Shown one piece after another: positions 1 to 6,936 of a stretch of 8,949 nt of DNA. Each line of letters starts with the position of its first letter. Position 1 is the first letter of the stretch. The translations under genes were made by a program, and so were the position numbers. The stretch is from an archaeon (GTDB taxonomy: Archaea; Undinarchaeota; Undinarchaeia; Undinarchaeales; JALTGF01), in contig JALTGF010000129.1 in assembly GCA_027077325.1 (NCBI GenBank), positions 1 through 8,949 of the forward strand. The letters are read 5' to 3'. The notes under the pieces were generated by a model. It did not search any database, was not told the origin of the DNA, and saw only the letters and a program-made list of their open reading frames with translations.

Positions 1-1497
1 CCGCTTGAGCATGAGACTGGAACTCTTACTGAACTTTCAAAAATTCCAAAAAAAGAGGAAGAGGGAATTGTTTACAAGGTTGATGTTCTTGCGGAAAAGA
101 AAGACATTGAACGGCCTTTTGGCAGAATTATTGTAAGGTATAAGCGTGGACCTGAACCTGTCACACCAGCCGATGTAGAGCAGGTTTCTCAAATAAGAGA
201 ACACGCTGATGCCCATTCTGCTCTTTTGTTGACTGTTACAGGATACACGCCAGATGCTGCAGAGGCAGGGGTTCCTGCAAATGTAACCATCTTAACTCCT
301 GAAAAAGTCCAGCAATTGCTTGGTAAAGCAATGACAAAGGAGCGATGGTGGTTTAATGCTCCTGCATATCCTATTTATTGGGATTACGAAAAGGTTAGGT
401 GGAAACTAAAGTGGTGGTTTGAAAAGCAACTTTTTGTTAATTTTGATTGCATTTGGTTCTGGACAAAGGAACTTGCCTATGAGCCGTACTGGAAAATTTC
501 CTACTATGTGGCGCCAAAGAAAAAGGGCGAGGGGATGAAAGAAGGTTTCTTTGGGCTAAACGCGCTAACTGGCCAGATTGACACTTGGACTGATATAACT
601 CCTGAATATGACACTACCAAGTCATTAAAAACCGCTTATTTTGAGCAGGAAGCAATTCACACAATTGAAGTGACCCATATGGTTCCGCGTGTGAAGATAA
701 AAAAGCCAAAGCTTCCAGCAGGCGTTAATTTTATGGTTTACAGGCCAGCAATGGAAAAGCACGAGGCGAAGATTGCAGCAATTCAGTGGATTGCCTACGT
801 TGAGGGGGTCAATCCTGAGGATGTTGTTGTTACCAGTCGTGAATTAATCTATTATCCTTGGTGGAAGTTCTTTTACTTCTACAGGCCAATTGTCAAGAAC
901 TCTTGGGAGGATACTGAGTGGGTTGGATTTAAGTTAAGCGCAGTTTACGGAGATTTATTTAATGCCTACCAGCTTTATGATTCTTATCGGCGAGACATAA
1001 TCTACTTTTACATGGAAAAATCATTAATTAGGCTTCTTGGCCGCGAGAGATATGTAAAACTAATGAGAAAAACAACCTATGGAATTGCAACTCTTTGGTG
1101 GAATTATCACCTTGTCATAAGACCATCCTACATATGGGCACTTTTGCTTTTGATAACCGCTGGAACAATCTATGCATTCATAACCGCAACCTGGGCACTT
1201 TCCATTGTGCTTGGAATCCTTCTTGTTTTAATATTTATGGGTCCTGGATATGCATTTCTTTATATCTTGCAGGATTACCTAAAGCGATATCCTGCTCCAA
1301 GTTATCCTCATCCAGTTTTGACTAAAAAGGAGTGGGAAAAGAAGAAGAAGCCAATACAAGAAGCAGGTCTTGCTATGGAAGAGCTTGAGAAACTTGAGGC
1401 AGAGGGGAAATTGAGCGAGAAAGAAAAGAAAGAACTTGAAAAGATTAGGAAAAAGCGTGCTAAAGAGCTTCTCAAGAAGGCCAAGAAACGAAAGTGA
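1..1497 (+). CDS. Mrr-like/PepSY-like two-helix membrane protein (5' end missing)
   Basis: The frame is open from the first base, so this is the last 498 residues of a longer gene; a TTG at 226 lies inside the coding sequence and is not the start. Residues 23-107 resemble the Mrr restriction-endonuclease fold: Asp28, a strand ending IVRYKRG (42-50), 'PVTPADVEQV', then LLLTVTGYTPDA and a closing 'LTPEKVQQLL'. The usual Q/E-x-K catalytic pair reads R46-Y-K48, so nuclease activity is doubtful. Residues 123-194 and 246-320 look like two copies of one aromatic-rich domain (ELAYEPYWKISYY and ELIYYPWWKFFYF, each followed by a GxxxNA/SAxxG-type strand), reminiscent of PepSY modules. Two hydrophobic helices follow (about 377-395 and 398-423), then a Lys/Glu-rich probable coiled coil (440-498). 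I infer a membrane protein with both soluble parts on the same side. Function is unknown; the reading frame is certain, the domain names are tentative. Confidence 0.85.
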   Translation, partial: PLEHETGTLTELSKIPKKEEEGIVYKVDVLAEKKDIERPFGRIIVRYKRGPEPVTPADVEQVSQIREHADAHSALLLTVTGYTPDAAEAGVPANVTILTPEKVQQLLGKAMTKERWWFNAPAYPIYWDYEKVRWKLKWWFEKQLFVNFDCIWFWTKELAYEPYWKISYYVAPKKKGEGMKEGFFGLNALTGQIDTWTDITPEYDTTKSLKTAYFEQEAIHTIEVTHMVPRVKIKKPKLPAGVNFMVYRPAMEKHEAKIAAIQWIAYVEGVNPEDVVVTSRELIYYPWWKFFYFYRPIVKNSWEDTEWVGFKLSAVYGDLFNAYQLYDSYRRDIIYFYMEKSLIRLLGRERYVKLMRKTTYGIATLWWNYHLVIRPSYIWALLLLITAGTIYAFITATWALSIVLGILLVLIFMGPGYAFLYILQDYLKRYPAPSYPHPVLTKKEWEKKKKPIQEAGLAMEELEKLEAEGKLSEKEKKELEKIRKKRAKELLKKAKKRK

Positions 1498-1528
1498 GCG
1501 TTTATAACTAAATAAACCAACTTGAGTT

Positions 1529-1567
1529 AAAAAAAATTTAAATACTCTCCTCCGAATTTTTTAACCC
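1529..1567 (+). promoter_or_regulatory. Archaeal promoter for the PA-like surface protein gene
   Basis: TTTAAATA at 1537-1544 is a near-ideal archaeal TATA box, preceded by an A8 run (1529-1536) in the BRE position. Transcription would start about 25 bases downstream, near 1565-1567, exactly where a strong hairpin begins. This leaves a leader of about 112 bases before the ATG at 1679. The spacing to the hairpin supports the call; the transcription start itself is inferred. Confidence 0.6.
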
Positions 1568-1678
1568 AGACCTAAAAACTAGGTCTGTGCGGGCGCTGCT
1601 GACAACAGCAGTGCCTAAGGTTGGCTTTAGCTGGATTTATGTAGGTTCTCTGAGCCAGCGTGAGCTCTCAAAAATAAA
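1566..1678 (+). promoter_or_regulatory. Structured 5' leader (possible regulatory RNA)
   Basis: This segment is far more G+C-rich than its surroundings and folds well. Hairpin 1 is an 8-bp perfect stem (1567-1574 with 1580-1587, loop AAAAC). Hairpin 2 is an 11-bp stem (1591-1601 with 1606-1616, loop ACAA, including G-U pairs at 1595/1612 and 1591/1616). A third region can pair as 1620-1627 with 1652-1659, or alternatively GCTGG 1630-1634 with CCAGC 1655-1659, or GAGC 1652-1655 with GCTC 1664-1667; these exclude one another. The start codon at 1679 has no convincing Shine-Dalgarno sequence, so the leader may control translation. I see no match to riboswitch classes I know, no C/D-box pair and no tRNA fold. 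It could instead be a separate small RNA. Confidence 0.5.
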
Positions 1679-4600
1679 ATGAAAAACATAATAAAATTAA
1701 AATTGGCCGGGATTTTGATCCTATTAATTTTGCTAATCCTGGCAAGTACTGTAAAAGCGGAAAACGTTGATGCTGACATGGATGGCATTCCAGATGCTGA
1801 TGAAATCCAGATTTATGGCACGAGCCCGTTCCGGCCTGACACAGACTTTGATGGTTTTGATGACCGGATGGAAATCTTTGGGGTTAGCTCTTCCGGGGAG
1901 CAAATTCCAGGATATTTAAAAGCTCCAGGAGACAACCCGTTAGTTGCTGCATATCCTAATCTTGAGTTTTCTATTGACAACAACTTTACAATCTTTCTTA
2001 ATAAGGAGATTGCCTTTGAGCACAGGATTGCAGAGTCCAAGGAATACACCTATGGAACAATTGTAACTAAAACTGTTATGCATTCAGTGGGCATTGGTGG
2101 AAGCCATACAACTTCAATGAATCAAGATATCATAAACAAATCTGCAGACATTTCTTATGCTTCAAGTTCAAAGAATGCCCTGTCTTCTCAAAAAGATATG
2201 TATTCTGAAATAACTGTCCAAGGGAGGGAAAAGAAAAGCATTTATGGTGCAGAAGCAAATGGTGGTATCGATGCTGGACTTGGAGCAAGGTACAAACCCG
2301 GGGAAGGCGGTTCTGTTTCAGTTGGACCAAATGCACATATTGGGGGCTCAGTTTCCTGGTCAAGGGCAAATATTGTCAAAGATGAATCCACAGCTAATGT
2401 TGAAAAAGGTTCATCTGTAAGTGTTGACACGCATAACAAAAAAACGTCTTATCGGTCTTTTGGGCAAACTACTGAAAAGGGGGCAAGCTACTCTGAAACA
2501 TTTTCAACAACAGATGTCGTGAGCTACTCAACATCTGTTTCAACTGTTAATTTGCATACAATTGGAAGCTCTGAGGAATGGGCAGAAATTAACACACAAG
2601 ATACTTCTGAATGGGGCTCCCTAAGGTTTAATTTTAAAGTATCCAATACCGGTACCGAAAAAGCAACAAACATACACAATGTTAGATTTGTAGTTAAAAT
2701 TGGAAATTATGAGAAAACTTTCCCGTTCTTAAATGAGCCCGGCGCTATCATAAACGATCTTCCTCCTGGTGAGTCCGTAGTTTATCCTGGAGCAGTTGAA
2801 ATTCCCCTTAGATTAGAAGAAATTAAGGCAATTGACAATGGCGCCCCTATTGAAATTAGCGTACTGGATTATGACTGTGATGAAAAAATGCAGGCAGTTT
2901 CCGCTTACAATAGAGGTGTTCTTGTTCAAATTGATGAGGGAGTTTCTGGCGGGAGAGAAAATCTAAAAACTTTTTTGGTTCCAGTAGAAGAAAATTGGAC
3001 TTATCTTGATGTACTAAAAAGATTGAACCATATAACTTTAGTTCAAAATACAAAAAGAAAAGAGATAAACTTAACCTTAAATGATGGTCATATCCACTCA
3101 ATAGATGGGCATCCTGTAACAAACTGGAGTTGGTGGACTGCACGAAGCGAAGATATTTCAAACAAGTCCTTTCTTGAAAAGCCAGCAAAACGTGGCTCAA
3201 AAATACTGCTTACCTACTATCAAGATTCTGACCATGACTTTTATACTGACAGAGACGAGCTAAGGACGGGACATGATCCAAATGACCCTAATAACCATCC
3301 AAGTCCAAGCCTTGCGGTAACTCCCTATCTTGTAAACAGGAATAGTTCTTCTGTTTCTCTTGTTTTAAAATTCAAAAATACTGGTGATTATGATGCTTAT
3401 GGAATCGAGGCGAGAATGTACTCCTTAAATAAGTCTATAAATGTAACCGATGAGTTCGCTGGGGGTGGAGTTAGGATAAAGCCAAACAGTTCTTTTATTT
3501 TAAACGACACTTTATCATACAATTCTAATATTTTAAATGAAATTCCTGGGTCTAAACTAGATCTTAGCTCTAGATATGTGGATATCGAGAGCTCATTTGG
3601 CAACAGTATTTCTAAACTAATAGACAACAACACTGAGACAACAGGTAGTTGCAGTTCAGGGGAATGCAATATTGTATTTGAAGGCAAAAACAATTATTGG
3701 TTTACAGGATTTAACAAAGTGAGGATTTTTGCTAAATATCAAGGCGGCATTTCAGTTCCTGCATATATCTATAAAGTTTATGTTTCAAGCAATAAACTGG
3801 ATTGGGACGAAGTTGGATATATGGATAAATGTTATGAGGGCGGTAACTGGAGTGAAATCACCTTTAGCCCTGTGAATGCTAAGTATATAAAACTAGTCGT
3901 GAATTGTAAAAACTCCTGTGGATCCTCTAATACCTGTTCTCCTGTTCTTATAAACGAAATTGAACTTTATGGAAAGGAGAATCAAGCGGGGACTTACAAA
4001 ATTGAAGTACTATACAACGATCCCCAGGGACCACACCGGTTCTTGCTCCCTGATGTTTCTCCAAAACCTCTCACAAAGTGGGTGGATCCAACTAACAGCA
4101 CTCTTTTAAGAAGATACGATGGGAATGTGCTCCCAGATGAAAGTAATATGAAATGGATCCCACACGGAAGCGCTGAAGATAAGAACAGAGTAAACGGTTC
4201 TTATCTAGTAATAGACGATCCAGATAAATGTTCTAATTCAGAGGATTGTAATGATAACTATTACACATATGAAATTGAAAATCCTTCTGGAGTGCCATTA
4301 AATTCTATGATTGAAACAAGAATGAAAGTTAGTCAATTTGGCAGAGGCATATCTTTCGGATTTAAAGATGCCTTTAACCTAAAAATAAAAAACGACGGAA
4401 TTTACTTAAAAACTAATTGTAAAGAAGAGCATATTTATGATTTAAATGCGACAGAATTTCATCTATACAGACTTGAGTATAACCATACTTCCAATCTCGT
4501 GAGAGTTATAATTGATGGGAAAGAAATATACTCCGGTCAAGTGTGCTCTAACTCTGCATCTAGAGTGGCATTTTTTGGAGTAGTTAATGGAATAAGTTCA

Positions 4601-5875
4601 GGAAGTGTGAGCTATTGGGACTATGTGAACTTACGTGTTTGGACAGATGAATATAATTCATATGAACTAAAGCCAGAAGATATGATTTATGAAGTTTCAC
4701 TAAATATCCAATCGCTAAACTCAATTGAAGCCTCAGAAAGCGAGCCAGTTAATTTAATTTACCTAAATCCCTCTAAGGAAATAAAAGATGGCATTCTCTA
4801 CCTCTCAACATATTCTGAAAATGGAACCTTGCTTGACTCTAAAAATATTAGTTTGGACTTCCCACAAGGTAAGACCAAAAAGGCATTCTCATTTGCTCCT
4901 TCAAATTACGGTTCTAGTATTGTTGGTCAAAATTTGACTTTAGTTGCAGTTGCTACTGACTATCAGGGAGTAATGCTTGCAGAAGATGCAAATATCGTAA
5001 AAATAAGCAGCCCACTTAAAATTAATAGTTATTCTCCGAATGAAAGTGTTTCAATCAATGAAAGCGAGAGCCAAATCTTTGTTGTCAATGCTAAATCAGC
5101 AAGTGATCTAACCTACCTGTGGTATCTCAACAACAACTTGTTAAACAATACCACAGAAAACTACTTTGAGCTCAGGGCTGCTCCAAATTATGTTGGGAAT
5201 AACACTCTAAAAGTGATAGTGACCGATGGCACTTTTAACAGCACAATAACCTGGAGTGTAGATATCAAAAAGATTAATCATGCTCCAACTCTTGAGCATT
5301 TAGAGGATATTTATGTTACAGAAGGTAAGGATGTTGCTATTTCTCCAAAGGCATCTGATCCTGATAATGACTCGCTCTCCTTTAGTTTAATTAGTGAACT
5401 TCCTTTTGAACAGGATGGTGGGACTTGGTACTGGACACCTGAGCCGGGAGATGCAGGGGATTATGAAGTTACTGTAGTTGTATCTGACGGTAAACTTTCA
5501 GACAATCAGTCATTTTTTGTCCATGTTAAAAAAACTGAAAACTCTCAAAATGAGAACAATCCTATTTCTTCTGGTGGAGGTGGGGGGCCTATACCCTTGA
5601 CAAATGAAACTAATAAACAACCTAAACCTAAACTATCCACCATACCAGAAAATCAAAGCACCCCTCAGAAAACGATTTATCAACCTAAAACCCAAATTCA
5701 AAACAAAGCCCAAGCTTCTCTAAATAAAACCTATGAAAATCCAACTGGCCTGGCTTCTCTGGAAATAGGCAAACTAAAACTTTCTGGAATGGCTCTGATT
5801 GGCCTCATAGTAATATTTATATACAGTTTATTTGGGAAATCTAAAGCTATAAGTCCTTTTAAGTCCCTTTCCTAA
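1679..5875 (+). CDS. Anthrax protective-antigen/binary-toxin B-like surface protein, membrane-anchored
   Basis: A 1398-residue exported protein. Order: signal peptide 1-27 (cleavage after VKA); two calcium motifs, D31-x-D33-x-D35 with E42 and D54-x-D56-x-D58 with E65; a PA-domain-2-like region, about 86-400, with NPLVAAYP (86-93), IGGSVS (221-226), WAE (301-303) and NTGT (323-326); a smaller domain about 411-510; a third calcium motif D516/D518/D520/E527; a beta region; an F5/8-type-C (discoidin)-like domain about 628-766; a LamG/concanavalin-like domain about 800-988; Ig/PKD- and cadherin-like domains about 1004-1285; a Gly then Pro/Gln-rich linker; and one membrane helix about 1367-1386 with a basic tail. 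Roughly thirty N-x-S/T sequons and paired cysteines (658/663, 743/747/753, 851/857, 914/956) fit an extracellular protein. An in-frame stop at 1661 fixes the start. In toxins this core forms oligomeric protein-translocating pores; here the role is inferred and cargo is unknown. The homology of the core looks strong by eye; the other domains are less certain. Confidence 0.85.
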   Translation: MKNIIKLKLAGILILLILLILASTVKAENVDADMDGIPDADEIQIYGTSPFRPDTDFDGFDDRMEIFGVSSSGEQIPGYLKAPGDNPLVAAYPNLEFSIDNNFTIFLNKEIAFEHRIAESKEYTYGTIVTKTVMHSVGIGGSHTTSMNQDIINKSADISYASSSKNALSSQKDMYSEITVQGREKKSIYGAEANGGIDAGLGARYKPGEGGSVSVGPNAHIGGSVSWSRANIVKDESTANVEKGSSVSVDTHNKKTSYRSFGQTTEKGASYSETFSTTDVVSYSTSVSTVNLHTIGSSEEWAEINTQDTSEWGSLRFNFKVSNTGTEKATNIHNVRFVVKIGNYEKTFPFLNEPGAIINDLPPGESVVYPGAVEIPLRLEEIKAIDNGAPIEISVLDYDCDEKMQAVSAYNRGVLVQIDEGVSGGRENLKTFLVPVEENWTYLDVLKRLNHITLVQNTKRKEINLTLNDGHIHSIDGHPVTNWSWWTARSEDISNKSFLEKPAKRGSKILLTYYQDSDHDFYTDRDELRTGHDPNDPNNHPSPSLAVTPYLVNRNSSSVSLVLKFKNTGDYDAYGIEARMYSLNKSINVTDEFAGGGVRIKPNSSFILNDTLSYNSNILNEIPGSKLDLSSRYVDIESSFGNSISKLIDNNTETTGSCSSGECNIVFEGKNNYWFTGFNKVRIFAKYQGGISVPAYIYKVYVSSNKLDWDEVGYMDKCYEGGNWSEITFSPVNAKYIKLVVNCKNSCGSSNTCSPVLINEIELYGKENQAGTYKIEVLYNDPQGPHRFLLPDVSPKPLTKWVDPTNSTLLRRYDGNVLPDESNMKWIPHGSAEDKNRVNGSYLVIDDPDKCSNSEDCNDNYYTYEIENPSGVPLNSMIETRMKVSQFGRGISFGFKDAFNLKIKNDGIYLKTNCKEEHIYDLNATEFHLYRLEYNHTSNLVRVIIDGKEIYSGQVCSNSASRVAFFGVVNGISSGSVSYWDYVNLRVWTDEYNSYELKPEDMIYEVSLNIQSLNSIEASESEPVNLIYLNPSKEIKDGILYLSTYSENGTLLDSKNISLDFPQGKTKKAFSFAPSNYGSSIVGQNLTLVAVATDYQGVMLAEDANIVKISSPLKINSYSPNESVSINESESQIFVVNAKSASDLTYLWYLNNNLLNNTTENYFELRAAPNYVGNNTLKVIVTDGTFNSTITWSVDIKKINHAPTLEHLEDIYVTEGKDVAISPKASDPDNDSLSFSLISELPFEQDGGTWYWTPEPGDAGDYEVTVVVSDGKLSDNQSFFVHVKKTENSQNENNPISSGGGGGPIPLTNETNKQPKPKLSTIPENQSTPQKTIYQPKTQIQNKAQASLNKTYENPTGLASLEIGKLKLSGMALIGLIVIFIYSLFGKSKAISPFKSLS
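1769..3208 (+). other. Region coding the PA63-like calcium and pore-forming core (residues 31-510)
   Basis: Hand alignment to anthrax protective antigen (recalled sequence, PA numbering in brackets): D31, D33, D35, E42 (D177, D179, D181, E188); NPLVAAYP 86-93 (HPLVAAYP 253-260); IGGSVS 221-226 (316-321); WAE 301-303 (346-348); NTGT 323-326 (368-371); NV 334-335 (376-377); YP 369-370 (411-412). All landmarks are in the same order. The interval from the AAYP to the WAE landmark is about 208 residues here and about 86 in PA, so the stem-forming region is longer. The position matching the PA Phe427 clamp falls at Ile385/Asp386. PA domain 1a (PA20/PA14) and the furin site have no counterpart. Confidence 0.75.
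3560..5836 (+). other. Region coding adhesive domains and membrane anchor (residues 628-1386)
   Basis: This part replaces the receptor-binding domain of the toxins. Residues 628-766 follow a discoidin (F5/8 type C) course: an early unpaired 'LIDNNTET' turn, a mid-domain strand with 'YVSSNKLDWDEVG', and a closing 'KYIKLVV...INEIELYG'. Residues 800-988 read like a LamG or concanavalin fold, with 'HLYRLEYN....VRVIIDGKEI' and 'SYWDYVNLRVW'. Two Ig-like modules follow (YLWYLNNN...LKVIVTDG and ASDPDNDSLSFSL...YEVTVVVSDG). A low-complexity linker with five consecutive Gly leads to the membrane helix. Ligands are unknown; glycan binding is inferred from the fold families. Confidence 0.6.
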
Positions 5876-6852
5876 TCTTCTCTCTTAACCAAAAAATCGG
5901 CAAACTCTAGTAATATCTCTTTTGCTCTGCTGTCCCTTACATCTTTTAAGCTTCTCTTTGCATCTCTAACCAACTTAAATGCATAATTCTTTGCAAATTC
6001 TATGGATCCTATCTCCTCTAAAATCCCTGCTGCTTTTAAAATTAGTTCTTTGTTCATTCTCTTTGCAGGGGTTTCTAAGATCTTAACTAACTTCTTTTTT
6101 TGAGTTTCGTTAGCATGCTCAAGTGCGTGGCAAACAATGCTTGTCTTTTTCCCTTTTATTATGTCTGAACCATAAGTCTTCCCAGTTTTTTCAGATGCAA
6201 AATCAATGTAATCGTCCCAAATTTGGAATGCAAGACCAATCTTCTCTCCATATTTCTTGAGTGCCTGGACTTCTTCTTTTGACCCGCCGCCACACATAGC
6301 TCCTAATTCAGTTGATGCCCTAATAAGTGCCGCAGTTTTTTTGTTTGCCATTTTTATGTATTCTCTAAATGTAACTATTTTTTTCGTTTCAAAACTAATG
6401 TCCATTGCTTGGCCTTCACAAACTTCAAGTATTGACCTAGATAAATTTTCTAAGATTTTGTTTTTGTTTGGGATATTTTTTAATCTGAATGCTGTTTCAA
6501 ATGCTTTTGTGAAAATACCATCTCCAACATTTATTGCAAGTGCCTCCCCGTACTTTTTCCAGACGGTTGGCTTCCCCCGGCGCATATCGTCGTGGTCCAT
6601 TATATCATCATGAACCAAGCTGAAAGCATGGGTTAATTCAATTGCTGCTGCAATTGGAAGCGCATTTTTGTAAGATCCAGAAACTGCTTCACAAGAAAGA
6701 AGGCAGAGGGCAGGTCTTACTCTTTTCCCGCCTGCAAATACATGATACCTCATTAGCTCATAAAGCTCTTTTGGATCTTTCTCAGAAATATATCTTCTAA
6801 GTTCTCTTTCTGTTGCTGTTTTGTATCTTTCTAACTTTTTTAGCAGGTTCAT
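5872..6852 (-). CDS. idsA: Geranylgeranyl diphosphate synthase-type (E)-prenyl synthase
   Basis: A full-length 326-residue polyprenyl synthetase. It makes the C15/C20 isoprenoid diphosphate chain used for archaeal ether lipids by adding isopentenyl diphosphate to an allylic primer, in the cytoplasm. Visible signatures are GGKRVRP (41-47), the first aspartate-rich motif D82-D-I-M-D86 followed by R91-R92-G93, the KK/T region around 171-173, and the second aspartate-rich motif D213-D-Y-I-D217. The residue five before the first motif is Phe77, the aromatic gate typical of archaeal type-I GGPP synthases, which argues for a C20 product rather than a longer one. The start at 6852 carries a Shine-Dalgarno-like AGGTG five bases upstream. 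The gene is divergent from gatD and its stop codon overlaps the end of the surface-protein gene by 4 bp. Family certain; chain length inferred. Confidence 0.95.
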   Translation of the reverse strand: MNLLKKLERYKTATERELRRYISEKDPKELYELMRYHVFAGGKRVRPALCLLSCEAVSGSYKNALPIAAAIELTHAFSLVHDDIMDHDDMRRGKPTVWKKYGEALAINVGDGIFTKAFETAFRLKNIPNKNKILENLSRSILEVCEGQAMDISFETKKIVTFREYIKMANKKTAALIRASTELGAMCGGGSKEEVQALKKYGEKIGLAFQIWDDYIDFASEKTGKTYGSDIIKGKKTSIVCHALEHANETQKKKLVKILETPAKRMNKELILKAAGILEEIGSIEFAKNYAFKLVRDAKRSLKDVRDSRAKEILLEFADFLVKRED

Positions 6853-6857
6853 TTTAA

Positions 6858-6862
6858 CACCT
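6858..6862 (-). promoter_or_regulatory. Shine-Dalgarno site of the prenyl synthase gene
   Basis: On the minus strand this reads AGGTG (in AAAGGTG), five bases before the ATG, complementary to the conserved archaeal 16S rRNA 3' end. It is the only convincing Shine-Dalgarno sequence I see in the window and supports the start at 6852. Confidence 0.55.
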
Positions 6863-6879
6863 TTAGAAGAACTTTAACT

Positions 6880-6915
6880 AATTTATAGTTTTGTCTAATA
6901 TTAAATATTATATAG
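6880..6915. promoter_or_regulatory. Divergent promoter region with palindromic TATA element
   Basis: The 84-bp gap between the prenyl synthase and gatD starts contains TAATATT-A-AATATTA (6896-6910), a perfect 7-bp inverted repeat. Read rightwards it gives TTAAATAT (6901-6908), about 25 bases before a start at 6930-6933 and so an almost leaderless gatD transcript. Read leftwards it gives TTTAATAT (6905-6898), predicting a start near 6876 and a leader of about 24 bases holding the AGGTG site. A second leftward TATA-like site, TATAAATT, lies at 6887-6880. Assignments are inferred from spacing only, in a very AT-rich stretch. Confidence 0.45.
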
Positions 6916-6936
6916 TCTTTAGCATTATATTTTTTT

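Noticed and set aside
226..228. TTG as the start of the first gene
   Set aside because: The same frame is open back to base 1 and the upstream residues continue the Mrr-like domain, so this is an internal Leu codon.
1308..1520. Minus-strand open frame of 70 codons
   Set aside because: It is the antisense of the Lys/Glu-rich tail; its Phe/Ser-rich composition is what that tail gives on the other strand.
1557..1562. T6 run as a terminator of the first gene
   Set aside because: It lies between the TATA box and the predicted start of the next transcript, so termination there is possible but cannot be told from promoter sequence.
1566..1670. tRNA, C/D-box or H/ACA guide RNA
   Set aside because: No cloverleaf or T-arm consensus, no C box despite CTGA sequences, and no ACA at a suitable 3' position.
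2130..2439. Overlapping minus-strand open frames within the surface-protein gene
   Set aside because: They have no start signals or family features and lie inside a long gene with strong domain similarity.
3109..3146. Trp cluster 483-486 (NWSWW) as the pore clamp
   Set aside because: It falls in the next domain when aligned by landmarks; the true clamp position maps to about residue 385. Kept only as an alternative in the findings.
2856..3693. Two further minus-strand open frames (2856-3200 and 3397-3693)
   Set aside because: Shadows of the long plus-strand gene; no recognisable motifs.
6257..6613. Plus-strand open frame of 118 codons
   Set aside because: Lies wholly opposite the prenyl synthase, covering its aspartate-rich motif; not a separate gene.
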